DNA of 64,000 nucleotides from Streptomyces mobaraensis (GTDB taxonomy: Bacteria > Actinomycetota > Actinomycetes > Streptomycetales > Streptomycetaceae): positions 6,448,001-6,512,000 of the forward strand of contig NZ_CP083590.1 of assembly GCF_020099395.1 (NCBI RefSeq), in the 5' to 3' direction. Position 1 is the first letter of the stretch. Every line of letters starts with the position of its first letter. The position numbers and the translations under genes are program-made. Below the pieces are notes generated by a model. That model did no database searches and was not told the DNA's origin. It saw only the letters and a program-made list of their open reading frames with translations. Shown here piece by piece: positions 50,774-59,031 of the stretch.

Positions 50774-51547
50774 CTAGCTGAAGGGTGCCGTCGGCGTGGT
50801 CTGCTCCGAGTGGAGGGGCGCGACTTCCCACGTTCGGGGAGCTGCCGTTTCGGTTCGGTGTTCGGTTCCGAGGATCAGGCGGACGGCCGTGTGAAGGTCT
50901 GGGACATCGTCGGGCTGGTTGCGCCGGACCCATATCGCGTCGAGGCCGGCGCTCTGCGCACCGGTGATGTCCGCCCGGTGATTGTCACCGACCATGTAGC
51001 GGCAGCCGGCGGACGCGGCCAGAGCGCTCGCGAACGCCTTGGGATGGGGCTTTTCGAAACCGGTGTCTGCCGAGTTGATGACCGCGTGCAGGTGCCCGCT
51101 CAACTGCAGGTGGTCTAGGAGTCCGGGAAGTTCGGGGACGTGGTTGGTCAGGAGGATGTGGTCCCACCCGTGTGAGGTGAGCAGCTCCAGGACCGCGATG
51201 GCCTGAGGATACAGGCTCCAGGCCGCAGGATCGGTGTAGACGTCACGGGTGTGGTGTGCCACGGCCGCGGCGGTGCCGGCCTGGAGTCCCAGTCCGCGAA
51301 GGGCGCTGGAGATCACGTTGGTCACGTGGTTCCACCAGCGGTCCGCGGTGTTCAGATGGGGATGTGGCCGGTGGTGGTCGTGCCAGGGGAAGCCGCTCCT
51401 CAGGGCGGTGAAGAGCTGCGGCTGGCTGAAGGGGTGTCCGGGGTGCTGGCGGTCGAGGACCTCAAGCAGGCATTCGGCCCAGGTGCCCTGGCGTCGGTGT
51501 CCGAGTGTGCCGTCGAAGCCCCACACCGCGGTCGGCCGGCCGCTCAC
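50774..51547 (-). CDS. HAD-like hydrolase with an altered nucleophile motif
   Basis: GTG 51547 overlaps the exonuclease gene's stop (GTGA). 257 residues. The HAD fold is clear from motif II (HILLTNHVPELPGL), motif III (EKPHPKAFASAL) and motif IV (RYMVGDNHRADITGAQSAG). Motif I reads VWGFDGTLG: the normal D-x-D-G-T has become G10-F-D12-G-T, removing the nucleophilic Asp. It may be a non-catalytic HAD or use a different chemistry. Confidence 0.85.
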   Translation of the reverse strand: MSGRPTAVWGFDGTLGHRRQGTWAECLLEVLDRQHPGHPFSQPQLFTALRSGFPWHDHHRPHPHLNTADRWWNHVTNVISSALRGLGLQAGTAAAVAHHTRDVYTDPAAWSLYPQAIAVLELLTSHGWDHILLTNHVPELPGLLDHLQLSGHLHAVINSADTGFEKPHPKAFASALAASAGCRYMVGDNHRADITGAQSAGLDAIWVRRNQPDDVPDLHTAVRLILGTEHRTETAAPRTWEVAPLHSEQTTPTAPFS

Positions 51548-52377
51548 CACAGCCCCAGCTGGTCGAGGAGTTCGGCGGCGCGCGGAAGGGCAGCTGTTGG
51601 GCGGTCGGTCAGCAGGTTGTCGGGCAGTTCGACTTTACGGTCCAGGCGGATCATCTCCCTCCAACGCAGTGCCTGCTCCCATTCGGATCGCCAGGCGGGG
51701 CGGATGCGCTGGTGCGGGATGGTCTCCAGGCGGCGGCCGTCGGCCAGGAGCCGGGAGGCGGTCTTGGGGCCGATGCCGCGGATGCCGGTGATGTTGTCAG
51801 CTGGGTCCCCGGTCAGCGCCCGGTAGTCGGGCCACTGGTCGGCGTCCACCCCGAAGCGGTGTCGCACCGATTGGCCGTCGATGCGGCGGCGCCCCTCAGT
51901 GAGCATGGTGTTCAACAGGCGGATGAGAGGGTCGGACAGCAGCTGGTAGAAGTCCTTGTCGACGCTCATGATGTCGACGCCGCGACCCTCCGTGCGGGCG
52001 GTGGTGGCCAGGGTGGCGATCACGTCGTCGCCCTCGCAGCCCTCCTGTTCGATCCACCGCACTGCGGCGAGGTCGAGGACCTGCTTGATGTCCGTCAGCG
52101 ACTCGATCAGCCCCGGCTCGGGTGTCGGCCGGTTCGCTTTGTAGGCGGTGTCCTGACCGGCCCGCGCGGCCGAGCCGTCCTCCGCGTCGAAGACGACCAC
52201 GACCTCGTGGGTGTCAGCATGCGCGAGGTGTGCCTTGCGCAGGAGCGCGGCGAACCCGAAGACGCCGGTCAGGTCCCGGTCGCTGCTGCGGGCACGGATC
52301 CGGGACGGGAAGCCGAACCAGGATCGGTAGAGGAGGTTGTGGCCGTCGACGAGGAGCAGCGGGGCGGCGGTGGTCAC
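51544..52377 (-). CDS. 5'-3' exonuclease / flap-endonuclease-like (polA N-terminal type)
   Basis: GTG 52377 overlaps the glycosyltransferase stop (GTGA). 277 residues: LLLVDGHNLLYRSWFGFPSR, VVVVFDAEDGSAARAGQDTA, EGCEGDDVIATLATTARTEG, VDIMSVDKDFYQLLSDP and ALTGDPADNITGIRGIGPKT. All metal-binding acids and the helix-3-turn-helix DNA clamp of the PIN/FEN fold are present, so nuclease activity is expected. It is separate from any polymerase gene. In other bacteria such stand-alone exonucleases process RNA primers or flaps. Confidence 0.92.
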   Translation of the reverse strand: MTTAAPLLLVDGHNLLYRSWFGFPSRIRARSSDRDLTGVFGFAALLRKAHLAHADTHEVVVVFDAEDGSAARAGQDTAYKANRPTPEPGLIESLTDIKQVLDLAAVRWIEQEGCEGDDVIATLATTARTEGRGVDIMSVDKDFYQLLSDPLIRLLNTMLTEGRRRIDGQSVRHRFGVDADQWPDYRALTGDPADNITGIRGIGPKTASRLLADGRRLETIPHQRIRPAWRSEWEQALRWREMIRLDRKVELPDNLLTDRPTAALPRAAELLDQLGLW

Positions 52378-53759
52378 GGTGCGGCCTCCAGGGTGCCGGT
52401 GGTGCTGGTGGGTGCCTGTGACCGCGGCTGACGGGTACCCGGTGCGCCCGGATGGCCGGTGAGTGTATCGGGGGCCGGTGCCGTGGTGCGCCAGAAGCGG
52501 GTCAGCAGCGTGGCGAGGTGTTCGGTGGCGTCCCGCTCGGCCCGCACGCGCTCGGCTGCCGCGGCCCGCATGCGCTGATGCTCGCTCCGGGGGAGGTTGA
52601 GCGAGCGCACGATGGCGGCGGTCAGGGCGCCAGGGTGCTCGGGCGGGTAGAGCAGACCGTTGTGCCCGTCGGTGATCTGTTCGGGAAAGCCGTCCCGTGC
52701 GGGGGCCAGGGCGATGGCGCCGTGGTGCTCGGCCCACAGGCCCGTTTCGAAGACGATGTTGGCGAGCGTCTCGCCCCGGCTGGGACAGGCCATGACACGG
52801 GTGCCCGGCAGAGCGGCCAGGGCACGGGGCAGGTCCCGGTCGAAGCTGCCGATCCAGGTCGCCCGCAGCCCGAGCGCGGCGCTGCGATGCCGGTAGGTGT
52901 CGAAGAGGCGGGCCCGCTCGTCGTCGGTACGGACGGCGATGGCTGCGAGGTGGACGTGCTCGCGCAGGGGAGCGAGTGCTTCGATGAGCTGATCGAGGCC
53001 CTTGGTCGCGTCGGTGCGCCCGACGGCCGCCACGATCGGCCCGTCGGTGGGGATGCCGAACCGGCGGACGGTGGTCTCGGCGTCCCTGACCGGAACCGGG
53101 GCCAGGTCGGCCGCGCGTAGGTGGAGGCCGGAAGGCCAAGGGACGATCCGGCCCGCGTCGAGCCCGTACTCGGTGCGCAGGTGCCGGCTGAGGTAGGTGC
53201 CGATGCCGGCCACCCAGCTGTTTCGGCTGTGGTTGACCGCGGTGATGGCCGCCTGTTCCCAGGCCACGTGCGCGGGTGTCGGTGCGGGACGCTCGGTGAT
53301 CTTCGCGGTGCTGAACAGCGCGAGGAGGACGTCGATCCGCTCGGCGCCGTCGAGCAGGCCGGTCAGCCCGGCGAAGGGAGTGTCGACGGCGATGGCGAGC
53401 ACCCGGCGGTGCTGCACGGCGAGTGCGCGGGCCGCTGCGGCGGCGCCGGAGCAGAGCCGGGCCCACGTCTGCGGGCACCACAGTGGTCCGTCGGTTTCGT
53501 AGGGCAGGGGCAGGATGTGGCCGCCGAGTCCTTCGACGATCGCGCGGGCATAGGCGAGGTCGTCGGGGTTGTAGTTCCAGGTGGCCGGCCCGGGTTCGGG
53601 GACGGCGACGTACGGGGTGAAGGGGCCGGCGGCTTCAGCCAGGTGCGGGTAGCTGTGTTCCAGGGTGGCCAGCAGGGTCTTGGTTTGACGGCCGATGCCG
53701 TTGGTGCAGTTCGCGACGCCGTTGACGGCGCAGTACAGCAGGGCAGCGGTGCTGGGCAC
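52374..53759 (-). CDS. Glycosyltransferase family 4 (GT-B)
   Basis: GTG 53759. 461 residues. N-terminal acceptor half (VNGVANCTNGIGRQTKTLLA) and a C-terminal donor half: IVAAVGRTDATKGLDQLIEA, VMACPSRGETLANIVFETGL and GLLYPPEHPGALTAAIV. These are GT4-type features (E-x7-E-like donor site). It adds a sugar to an acceptor that cannot be named; first of two glycosyltransferases in the operon. The C-terminal 60 residues are disordered. Confidence 0.88.
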   Translation of the reverse strand: MPSTAALLYCAVNGVANCTNGIGRQTKTLLATLEHSYPHLAEAAGPFTPYVAVPEPGPATWNYNPDDLAYARAIVEGLGGHILPLPYETDGPLWCPQTWARLCSGAAAAARALAVQHRRVLAIAVDTPFAGLTGLLDGAERIDVLLALFSTAKITERPAPTPAHVAWEQAAITAVNHSRNSWVAGIGTYLSRHLRTEYGLDAGRIVPWPSGLHLRAADLAPVPVRDAETTVRRFGIPTDGPIVAAVGRTDATKGLDQLIEALAPLREHVHLAAIAVRTDDERARLFDTYRHRSAALGLRATWIGSFDRDLPRALAALPGTRVMACPSRGETLANIVFETGLWAEHHGAIALAPARDGFPEQITDGHNGLLYPPEHPGALTAAIVRSLNLPRSEHQRMRAAAAERVRAERDATEHLATLLTRFWRTTAPAPDTLTGHPGAPGTRQPRSQAPTSTTGTLEAAP

Positions 53760-53780
53760 GGGGCAGCTCCAGAAGGGTGT

Positions 53781-54584
53781 TCAACCGGCGGCGTAGAGAT
53801 CTTCGGGATTGGGGCGCCAGATCTTGGACTTCGCGGGAGCGGGTTTCATGCCGTGATCCGCGAGAGCGGCGACGGTGCGCTGCCAGGCGGTCTCGGCGTC
53901 CGTGCGGGTGGTGCAGAAGACGGTGTAGTTGTCCGTCAGCCGAACGACCGCCACGTCGTCGAGGGCGCGGTCGACGGGGCTCATGCGCAGGTTGGTGAGC
54001 ATCGGGGTCAGGCCGCTGCCGGGGGCGAGCGGGTTAGGCAGGCCGGCGAGGATGCGGCGCAGGAGCGCCAGGAGGGTGCCGTCGTGGACGAAGCGGGCCA
54101 CAGAGGTGACGGCCTGTTCCAGGCAGACGCCGCGGGTGGCGGCGGCGACGTCGATGTCGACCACCCACGCCCGGCCCGCCTCCAGGTGGCCGGCCGCCGC
54201 CGCGACGGCCAGCGGCCGTCCGGCCCGCCGGCGCCAGCCGAACATCCACGGCGGGTAGGCGTCGCGATCAAGCACCGGCTCAAGGGCGTTGCGCACCGCC
54301 CGGTGGACCACGCGGTCAACGACGGTAGGGATGCTGAGCTGGTACTCCTTGCCCCAGGCGTCGAACACGGCGGTGCGCACGGGCTTCGGCCGCCACGTTC
54401 CCTCGCGCAGCTGGCGGGAGAGTTCGGCCAGACGCGCTGGGAGGTGGTGGCGGAATTCCTTCCAGGTCATGCCGCCAGCGCCGGGGGCGCTGGTGCGGTT
54501 CATGCACTGGCGGGCCGCCCGCTTGAGGTGGTTCACCTCGGTCACCTGCCGCATCAGCGAATGCGCCGCCGCCGTGCTCGTCAC
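53781..54584 (-). CDS. Reverse-transcriptase-like protein with a degenerate YxDD motif
   Basis: GTG 54584 overlaps the second glycosyltransferase's stop (GTGA). 267 residues of group-II-intron-like RT: SAPGAGGMTWKEFRHHLPAR (RT0/1), GTWRPKPVR, KEYQLSIPTVVDRVVHRAV (RT2), RAWVVDIDVAAAT with Asp143/Asp145 (RT3), PLAPGSGLTPMLTNLRMSP (RT4-like). The catalytic YADD block is VVRLTDNYTVFC: Tyr to Leu and the second Asp to Asn (residues 216-219). There is no maturase or HNH domain after it. A polymerase with altered, weakened or lost activity is inferred; no intron RNA was recognised around it. Confidence 0.85.
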   Translation of the reverse strand: MTSTAAAHSLMRQVTEVNHLKRAARQCMNRTSAPGAGGMTWKEFRHHLPARLAELSRQLREGTWRPKPVRTAVFDAWGKEYQLSIPTVVDRVVHRAVRNALEPVLDRDAYPPWMFGWRRRAGRPLAVAAAAGHLEAGRAWVVDIDVAAATRGVCLEQAVTSVARFVHDGTLLALLRRILAGLPNPLAPGSGLTPMLTNLRMSPVDRALDDVAVVRLTDNYTVFCTTRTDAETAWQRTVAALADHGMKPAPAKSKIWRPNPEDLYAAG

Positions 54585-55690
54585 GAGGTCTCCCGGGGTG
54601 CGGCGGCCGCGAGGAAGGCGGCGGCGACCGCGTGGGGAGCGAGGTCTGCGACCTGCGCGGGCCCCTGCTGGGCGGAAGCGTGGTACTCCTCCCGGTCGTC
54701 CAGGAGGTCGGCCAGGGTCTGCCAGATCTGCTCCGGCCCGTCGTCCAGGGCTACCATCCGCCCGGCCGTACCCACCAGCGCGGGCAGGTGCCCGAGCCCG
54801 TAGCCGACGACCGGGGTGCCGACGGACAGGGCTTCGGCGGCGACGTTGCCGAACGTCTCCGGACTGGTGGAACCGATCAGGGTCGCCGCGGCCCCGGCCA
54901 GGAAGGGCTGCACCTGCTGCCAGGGCAGCGCACGGCGGAGTTCGACCTCCGGCAGCCCGGCGGCCAGTTTGCGGCATCGCGCAATGGTCTCGTTCTGCAT
55001 GCCGGGCCAGTACTCGAACCCGGCTTCGGCCAGCACGATCTGCACCCGGCGGCCGAACTCGGTGGGGAGGGCGGCGAGCAGTTCGGCGATCCCCTTGTGC
55101 GGCTCGGCGCGGGCGACGATCCGCACCGCGCCTCCGCGTCGCAGCTTCTCCCGCTCGCTCGGGTGCGGCGGGGCGGCGAGGTGCAGCAGTGCGTTGGGTA
55201 CGGCGTGCCAGGAGCTGGTGTCCAGGTCGGCGCCGGCCATTTCGCGGATCATGAAGTCGCCGGTGGTCAGGACCGCTCGGGGGCCGTGGGCCAGGCTCTG
55301 GTGCATCGCCTCGTCCGCCCGCGGCACGTGCACCATCAAGGCGGTGGCCACGCCGGGCGGGGCGGGGCTGAGGTAGCCCAGCCCCCACACGGCGTCGGCC
55401 CAGCAGACCAGCTCCGCGCGGTGCGCCGTCAGTAGATGCCGAACCTCGCGGACGACCGGCGCGGGGTCGGCGAGCAGAGCCAGGAGGTCTTCCTCCCGGG
55501 CCGGTCGGGGCAGGGTGAGCGTGGACAGCCGCAGCAGCCCGGCATGATCGGCAGGGGTGGCGGGCCCGGCGGCGATGATCAGCGGGTGGTGGCCGGCTTC
55601 GCGCAGACCCTCGGCGAGGGAGGCGATGCTGCGCTCGATCCCGGCCGGCTCGTCCGGGTTGTGTGTCAGCAGCACGAACGCGATGTTCAC
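54581..55690 (-). CDS. Glycosyltransferase (GT-B fold)
   Basis: GTG 55690 overlaps the stop of the SUMF1-like gene, with GGAGG upstream. 369 residues: IAFVLLTHNPDEPAGIERSI, SIASLAEGLREAGHHPLII, VRIVARAEPHKGIAELLAAL, and the C-terminal donor site GSTSPETFGNVAAEALSVGT, PVVGYGLGHLPALV. GT4-like. The acceptor could be a deazapurine nucleoside or a polymer; unknown. Confidence 0.88.
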   Translation of the reverse strand: MNIAFVLLTHNPDEPAGIERSIASLAEGLREAGHHPLIIAAGPATPADHAGLLRLSTLTLPRPAREEDLLALLADPAPVVREVRHLLTAHRAELVCWADAVWGLGYLSPAPPGVATALMVHVPRADEAMHQSLAHGPRAVLTTGDFMIREMAGADLDTSSWHAVPNALLHLAAPPHPSEREKLRRGGAVRIVARAEPHKGIAELLAALPTEFGRRVQIVLAEAGFEYWPGMQNETIARCRKLAAGLPEVELRRALPWQQVQPFLAGAAATLIGSTSPETFGNVAAEALSVGTPVVGYGLGHLPALVGTAGRMVALDDGPEQIWQTLADLLDDREEYHASAQQGPAQVADLAPHAVAAAFLAAAAPRETS

Positions 55691-56388
55691 CGGGGACCTC
55701 CGGTCATGATGGAGCAGGGGTTGGACGGGGGCGGGGTATCGCGGACGATGCGGATGCCGATGGCGGCAGAGCGCAGGTCGGGCAGGACGTCGTTGGCATG
55801 CGTACAGGCCGCGTACTGGGTCAGGGAGTTGTACGAACCGCCCCGTAACAGCGCGATACCGTCGCGCCGACCGGGGGCGGTGGTCCACTCCCAGACGTTG
55901 CCGGCTACGTCCCACAGGCCGTGCGGGGTACGTCCGGCCGGATGCCGGTGCACCCCGGTACAGCAACCCGGCCCGCTTCCCCGCAGGTTGGCGCGGGCGT
56001 CATCCGGCTCCTGGTCGCCCCACGGGTACCGGCGGCACCCGCCCGAGGCCATCCACTCCCTTTCCGCCCCCGTCGGTATCCGGCCGCCCAGGGCAGCGGC
56101 GAGAGCGACGGCCTCCGGCAGTGACAGCCCGGTCAGGGGCAGGCCCCGGTCGGCCAGTGGTGTCGAGGACCACCACAAGGCCGGCACGCTTTGGGCCCGG
56201 TGCCATTCGCCCGCCGGTAACTCGCCGCCGTGGACGCGAACCCACTGCACGGCGTCCAGCCGAGCCGCTACGGTGGTGGTGTCCCGGGCAGCAGGTACGC
56301 TCCCCGGCGTCCTTCGTGGCCCGCTTCCCAACACGCGCGGGCAGGGCGCCGGCGAAAGACGGCCCTGCCTGGGCGCCGCCGTCTTCAT
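55687..56388 (-). CDS. SUMF1/EgtB-type (formylglycine-generating-enzyme fold) protein
   Basis: ATG 56388 overlaps the folE stop (ATGA). 233 residues. FGE-sulfatase fold: WVRVHGGELPAGEWH, LSLPEAVALAAALGGRIPTG, AEREWMASGGCRRYPWGDQE, DVAGNVWEWTTAPGRRDGIA, LLRGGSYNSLTQYAACTHAN, SAAIGIRIVRD. True formylglycine enzymes carry two copper-binding cysteines after the GGS; here only one Cys is present, so a different reaction (for example oxidative or sulfur chemistry, or none) is likely. Confidence 0.87.
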   Translation of the reverse strand: MKTAAPRQGRLSPAPCPRVLGSGPRRTPGSVPAARDTTTVAARLDAVQWVRVHGGELPAGEWHRAQSVPALWWSSTPLADRGLPLTGLSLPEAVALAAALGGRIPTGAEREWMASGGCRRYPWGDQEPDDARANLRGSGPGCCTGVHRHPAGRTPHGLWDVAGNVWEWTTAPGRRDGIALLRGGSYNSLTQYAACTHANDVLPDLRSAAIGIRIVRDTPPPSNPCSIMTGGPR

Positions 56389-56987
56389 CGGCCGGCCTCG
56401 TAGCGTGCGAGGGTCAGCAGGCGATCCCCGAGCAGGGAGGCGTCGAAGCACCCGCGGAAGCTGTAGCTGATGGTGCGGGACTGCTGCTCGCGGACCCCGC
56501 GCATGATCATGCACAGGTGCTCCCCATCGGCGACCACGCCCACGTCCGCGACCCCCGCCACGGTGGCCACCTCGGTGGCGACCGCGTCCACGAGCCGTTC
56601 CTGGACCTGCAGGCGGTGCGCGTGTGCGGAGACGATGCGGGCGACCTTCGACAGGCCCAGCACGTGCCCGTCAGGCCGGTAGCCGACCGTCATCCGCAGG
56701 CGCATGGGCAACAGGTGGTGCTCGCACAGACTCCACGCGCTCAGCCCGCCCACCACGACCATCTGCTCGCTGTCCGGCGTCAGTTCCTGGGCGAAGACGG
56801 TGTCGGTGCGGCCCGGGTCGTGGTCGAGGAACTCCTGCCACCACGCGGCCACCCGCTCCGGCGTCCCGCGCAGTCCTTCACGCCCGGGATCCTCACCGAG
56901 AGCCACCAACAGCTGCCGGTACAGCTCGGCGACCCGTGCGGTGTCCACCCGCCGGGCCGGAGGCAGCAGGACTTCTGGACTCGTCAT
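56385..56987 (-). CDS. folE: GTP cyclohydrolase I
   Basis: ATG 56987 overlaps the WbqC stop. 200 residues. GREGLRGTPERVAAWWQEF, FAQELTPDSEQMVVVGGLSA, SLCEHHLLPMRLRMTVGYRP with the zinc Cys88 and His, IVSAHAHRLQVQERLVDAVA and GEHLCMIMRGVREQQSRTIS with the second zinc Cys. All catalytic residues are present. It makes 7,8-dihydroneopterin triphosphate, the precursor that QueD, QueE and QueC turn into preQ0. Confidence 0.95.
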   Translation of the reverse strand: MTSPEVLLPPARRVDTARVAELYRQLLVALGEDPGREGLRGTPERVAAWWQEFLDHDPGRTDTVFAQELTPDSEQMVVVGGLSAWSLCEHHLLPMRLRMTVGYRPDGHVLGLSKVARIVSAHAHRLQVQERLVDAVATEVATVAGVADVGVVADGEHLCMIMRGVREQQSRTISYSFRGCFDASLLGDRLLTLARYEAGR

Positions 56988-57703
56988 GGGACCACGACCT
57001 TCCTCTCGGTCCGCGCACCGGCGCGGAGCACGTCCAGGGCAGCGGGACCTTCGTGGAACACCAGGTCCAGCACGCTCAGGCCCGGCGCCGTCCCCCGGGC
57101 GGCGCCATGAGGCGGATGGGTGTAGGTGGCGACCTCCAGGCCGACACCGTTGGCGCGCAACAGCTCCAGATCCAGGTAGGCGAGCGCACCGGACCCGACC
57201 CGCAGGATCTGCCGCCCGGTGCGCTCGCACAGGTTCATGAGCATGGCGGTGCGGGTGCCGGTCAGCCGCAGGTTGCTGGAATACACCAGCCGCACCCGCA
57301 GCCCCAGGACATCCAGCAGGAACCCCGTCAACGCCGCGTCCAGCGGAAGGAGGCGCTCCCACGACGCCTCGTAGAACGAGGCGAGCTGCTCACGGTACGT
57401 CGGCCAGTACGGGGCACGGGCGTAGGCGTGGGACAGCGTGCGCCAGTGCCGGCACGTCCAGGAAGAATCGGCCAGGCGCACCTCGTTGATGGGCTGGCGG
57501 GACCGGCGCTGCACCGGCACCGTCAGCCACACCTGCCCGGCCCGGCCCGGAGCACGAACCTGGTTGCGGTGCTGCCAACCGCGTTCGGAGAACTGCACGT
57601 GATCGAGCAGCACCAGTTCGTCGACATCCAGCAGCCGGGAGAAATAGCCCGGCCACGGCAGGTAGGCAGGCTGGTGTGCCACCAGCACGGCGGGAGCGTC
57701 CAT
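56984..57703 (-). CDS. WbqC-family protein
   Basis: ATG 57703 overlaps the PIG-L stop by one base; GTG 57706 is also possible. 239 residues: VLVAHQPAYLPWPGYFSRLL, DELVLLDHVQFSERGWQHRN, VRAPGRAGQVWLTVPVQ and LLDVLGLRVRLVYSSNLRLT, GTRTAMLMNLCERTGRQILR are the WbqC pattern. Members sit in polysaccharide or aminosugar clusters and are thought to transfer acyl or amino groups, but the chemistry is not settled. Confidence 0.88.
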   Translation of the reverse strand: MDAPAVLVAHQPAYLPWPGYFSRLLDVDELVLLDHVQFSERGWQHRNQVRAPGRAGQVWLTVPVQRRSRQPINEVRLADSSWTCRHWRTLSHAYARAPYWPTYREQLASFYEASWERLLPLDAALTGFLLDVLGLRVRLVYSSNLRLTGTRTAMLMNLCERTGRQILRVGSGALAYLDLELLRANGVGLEVATYTHPPHGAARGTAPGLSVLDLVFHEGPAALDVLRAGARTERKVVVP

Positions 57704-58404
57704 CACCAGGCCAGCCGGTACGCGGCGAACGACTCTGCCCGCTCCGTGCCCAGGGCCGCCGCTCGGGCGGCGTCGATGGCCCAGATCCTCTCGAGACTGC
57801 GAGGGTGAGCCGCGTCCCGCATCTCCCGGCGGTAGCACTCCAGGGCCTTCTCCTTCACCGCGGCGCTTTCGGTGATGTCCACCACGACCGGGTGCTGCTC
57901 GGGGCTGTGGGCCCAGGCGTAGTCCTCGGGGCCGGCGAAGCCGAGGACAATGTCCGGGCTGTGACGCGCAGTGCCACTGGGCCGGGCGGCGGCGTAGCAG
58001 GCCCGGTGGACCAGCTGGTGCTCCTGGTGGACGGCCCCCGCGGCCGGCATGAACAGAGCGGTGGGCCGCAGGGCGTCCAGCGAGAGGTCGGATCCGCCCT
58101 CGATCAGGCGGACGAGGTCGCTCAGGTGGGCTTCGAGGTGGCGGGCACGTTCGTCGTCCGCCCAGGCGATGGCCCGGCCGGCTACGCCGAGCACGTCGCA
58201 GGCCGCTTCGAACTCCTGGCGGCGCTGCTCGGTGCTGGCCGCCTGTCCCCAACGGGGCAGGGGGTAGCAGGTGACGGCAAGGACGTGCACTTCGATGCCC
58301 TGGGAGGTGAGCCGGGCGATCGTGCCGCCGGCTCCGAGGGTCTCGTCGTCGGGGTGGGGCGGCACGATCAGGACGCGGTCACCGGGCGTGAGGCCGAGGG
58401 TCAT
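57703..58404 (-). CDS. PIG-L family deacetylase
   Basis: ATG 58404. 233 residues. Zinc motif IVPPHPDDETLGAGGTIARL (P-H-P-D-D-E) and the third ligand in AVHQEHQLVHRACYA. Family members remove acetyl groups from N-acetylglucosamine-type sugars (GlcNAc-inositol, teicoplanin) or related compounds. A role on the aminosugar of the cluster product is inferred. Fifty-seven bases separate it from the PRTase gene, the largest gap inside the queC-RT part. Confidence 0.9.
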   Translation of the reverse strand: MTLGLTPGDRVLIVPPHPDDETLGAGGTIARLTSQGIEVHVLAVTCYPLPRWGQAASTEQRRQEFEAACDVLGVAGRAIAWADDERARHLEAHLSDLVRLIEGGSDLSLDALRPTALFMPAAGAVHQEHQLVHRACYAAARPSGTARHSPDIVLGFAGPEDYAWAHSPEQHPVVVDITESAAVKEKALECYRREMRDAAHPRSLERIWAIDAARAAALGTERAESFAAYRLAW

Positions 58405-58461
58405 GGCCTGCCTCCTCTTGTCTGTCCGTGGAAGGAAACGGGTGGTGCACGAGCGCGGGCG

Positions 58462-59031
58462 TCAGGTCGGACGACGTGCGGTCTGGTCCTGACGGTGGTG
58501 GAGGGTGGTCAGGACCGGGAGCGGTTCGGTGACGTCGTTCAGCGGGCCCTCCCAGGGGAAACGCACCCAGTCGGCCACGTCCCACCCCCAGGTGTCGGGG
58601 GCCGTGCCGGTACCGCAATTTCGGCACAACACCGCACTGCGCAGCACCGCCGGCTGGATCCGGGCGCACAGCCAGCGGTGGACGGTGCGCAAGGTGGCGC
58701 CGGATCCGGCGATGTCGTCCACCATCAGCAACCGGGCGCCACGCGGGAAGCGCTCCACCGACGGCTGCTCGCCGTCGAGGCGTACCTGGCCGGTGGCCTG
58801 CAGCACGCAGGCATCGTCGACGTTGTGCCGGGCGTGCACGATGATCGCGTCCACCTCCAGGTGCGCGGCGACCACTTCGGCCAGGCGAGTTCCTCCGCGG
58901 GCGATGCCGACGACCGCCTGCGGCCGGTACGGTCCCTCCGCCTCGGCGATCAGCCGGGCGGCGTTCAGGAAGGTCTCCTCCGGCAGCCGCCAGATCCGGC
59001 GGCCTTCGAATACGCGCGGGGTGGAGGTCAT
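58462..59031 (-). CDS. Phosphoribosyltransferase
   Basis: ATG 59031 overlaps the DUF6884 stop (ATGA). 189 residues. PRPP-binding loop LLMVDDIAGSGATLRTVHRW (V-D-D-I-A-G-S-G), preceded by AVVGIARGGTRLAEVVAAHL. Type I PRTase with an unusual Cys pair near the end (SAVLCRNCGTGTAP). In the toyocamycin-type pathways a PRTase adds phosphoribose to preQ0, so that role is proposed here; xanthine or hypoxanthine salvage is the alternative. Confidence 0.87.
   Translation of the reverse strand: MTSTPRVFEGRRIWRLPEETFLNAARLIAEAEGPYRPQAVVGIARGGTRLAEVVAAHLEVDAIIVHARHNVDDACVLQATGQVRLDGEQPSVERFPRGARLLMVDDIAGSGATLRTVHRWLCARIQPAVLRSAVLCRNCGTGTAPDTWGWDVADWVRFPWEGPLNDVTEPLPVLTTLHHRQDQTARRPT

Noticed and set aside
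53760..54600. Group II intron around the RT-like gene
   Set aside because: No intron domain V/VI-like RNA or exon junction seen; the gene is tightly coupled to its neighbours on one side and the operon is not interrupted.
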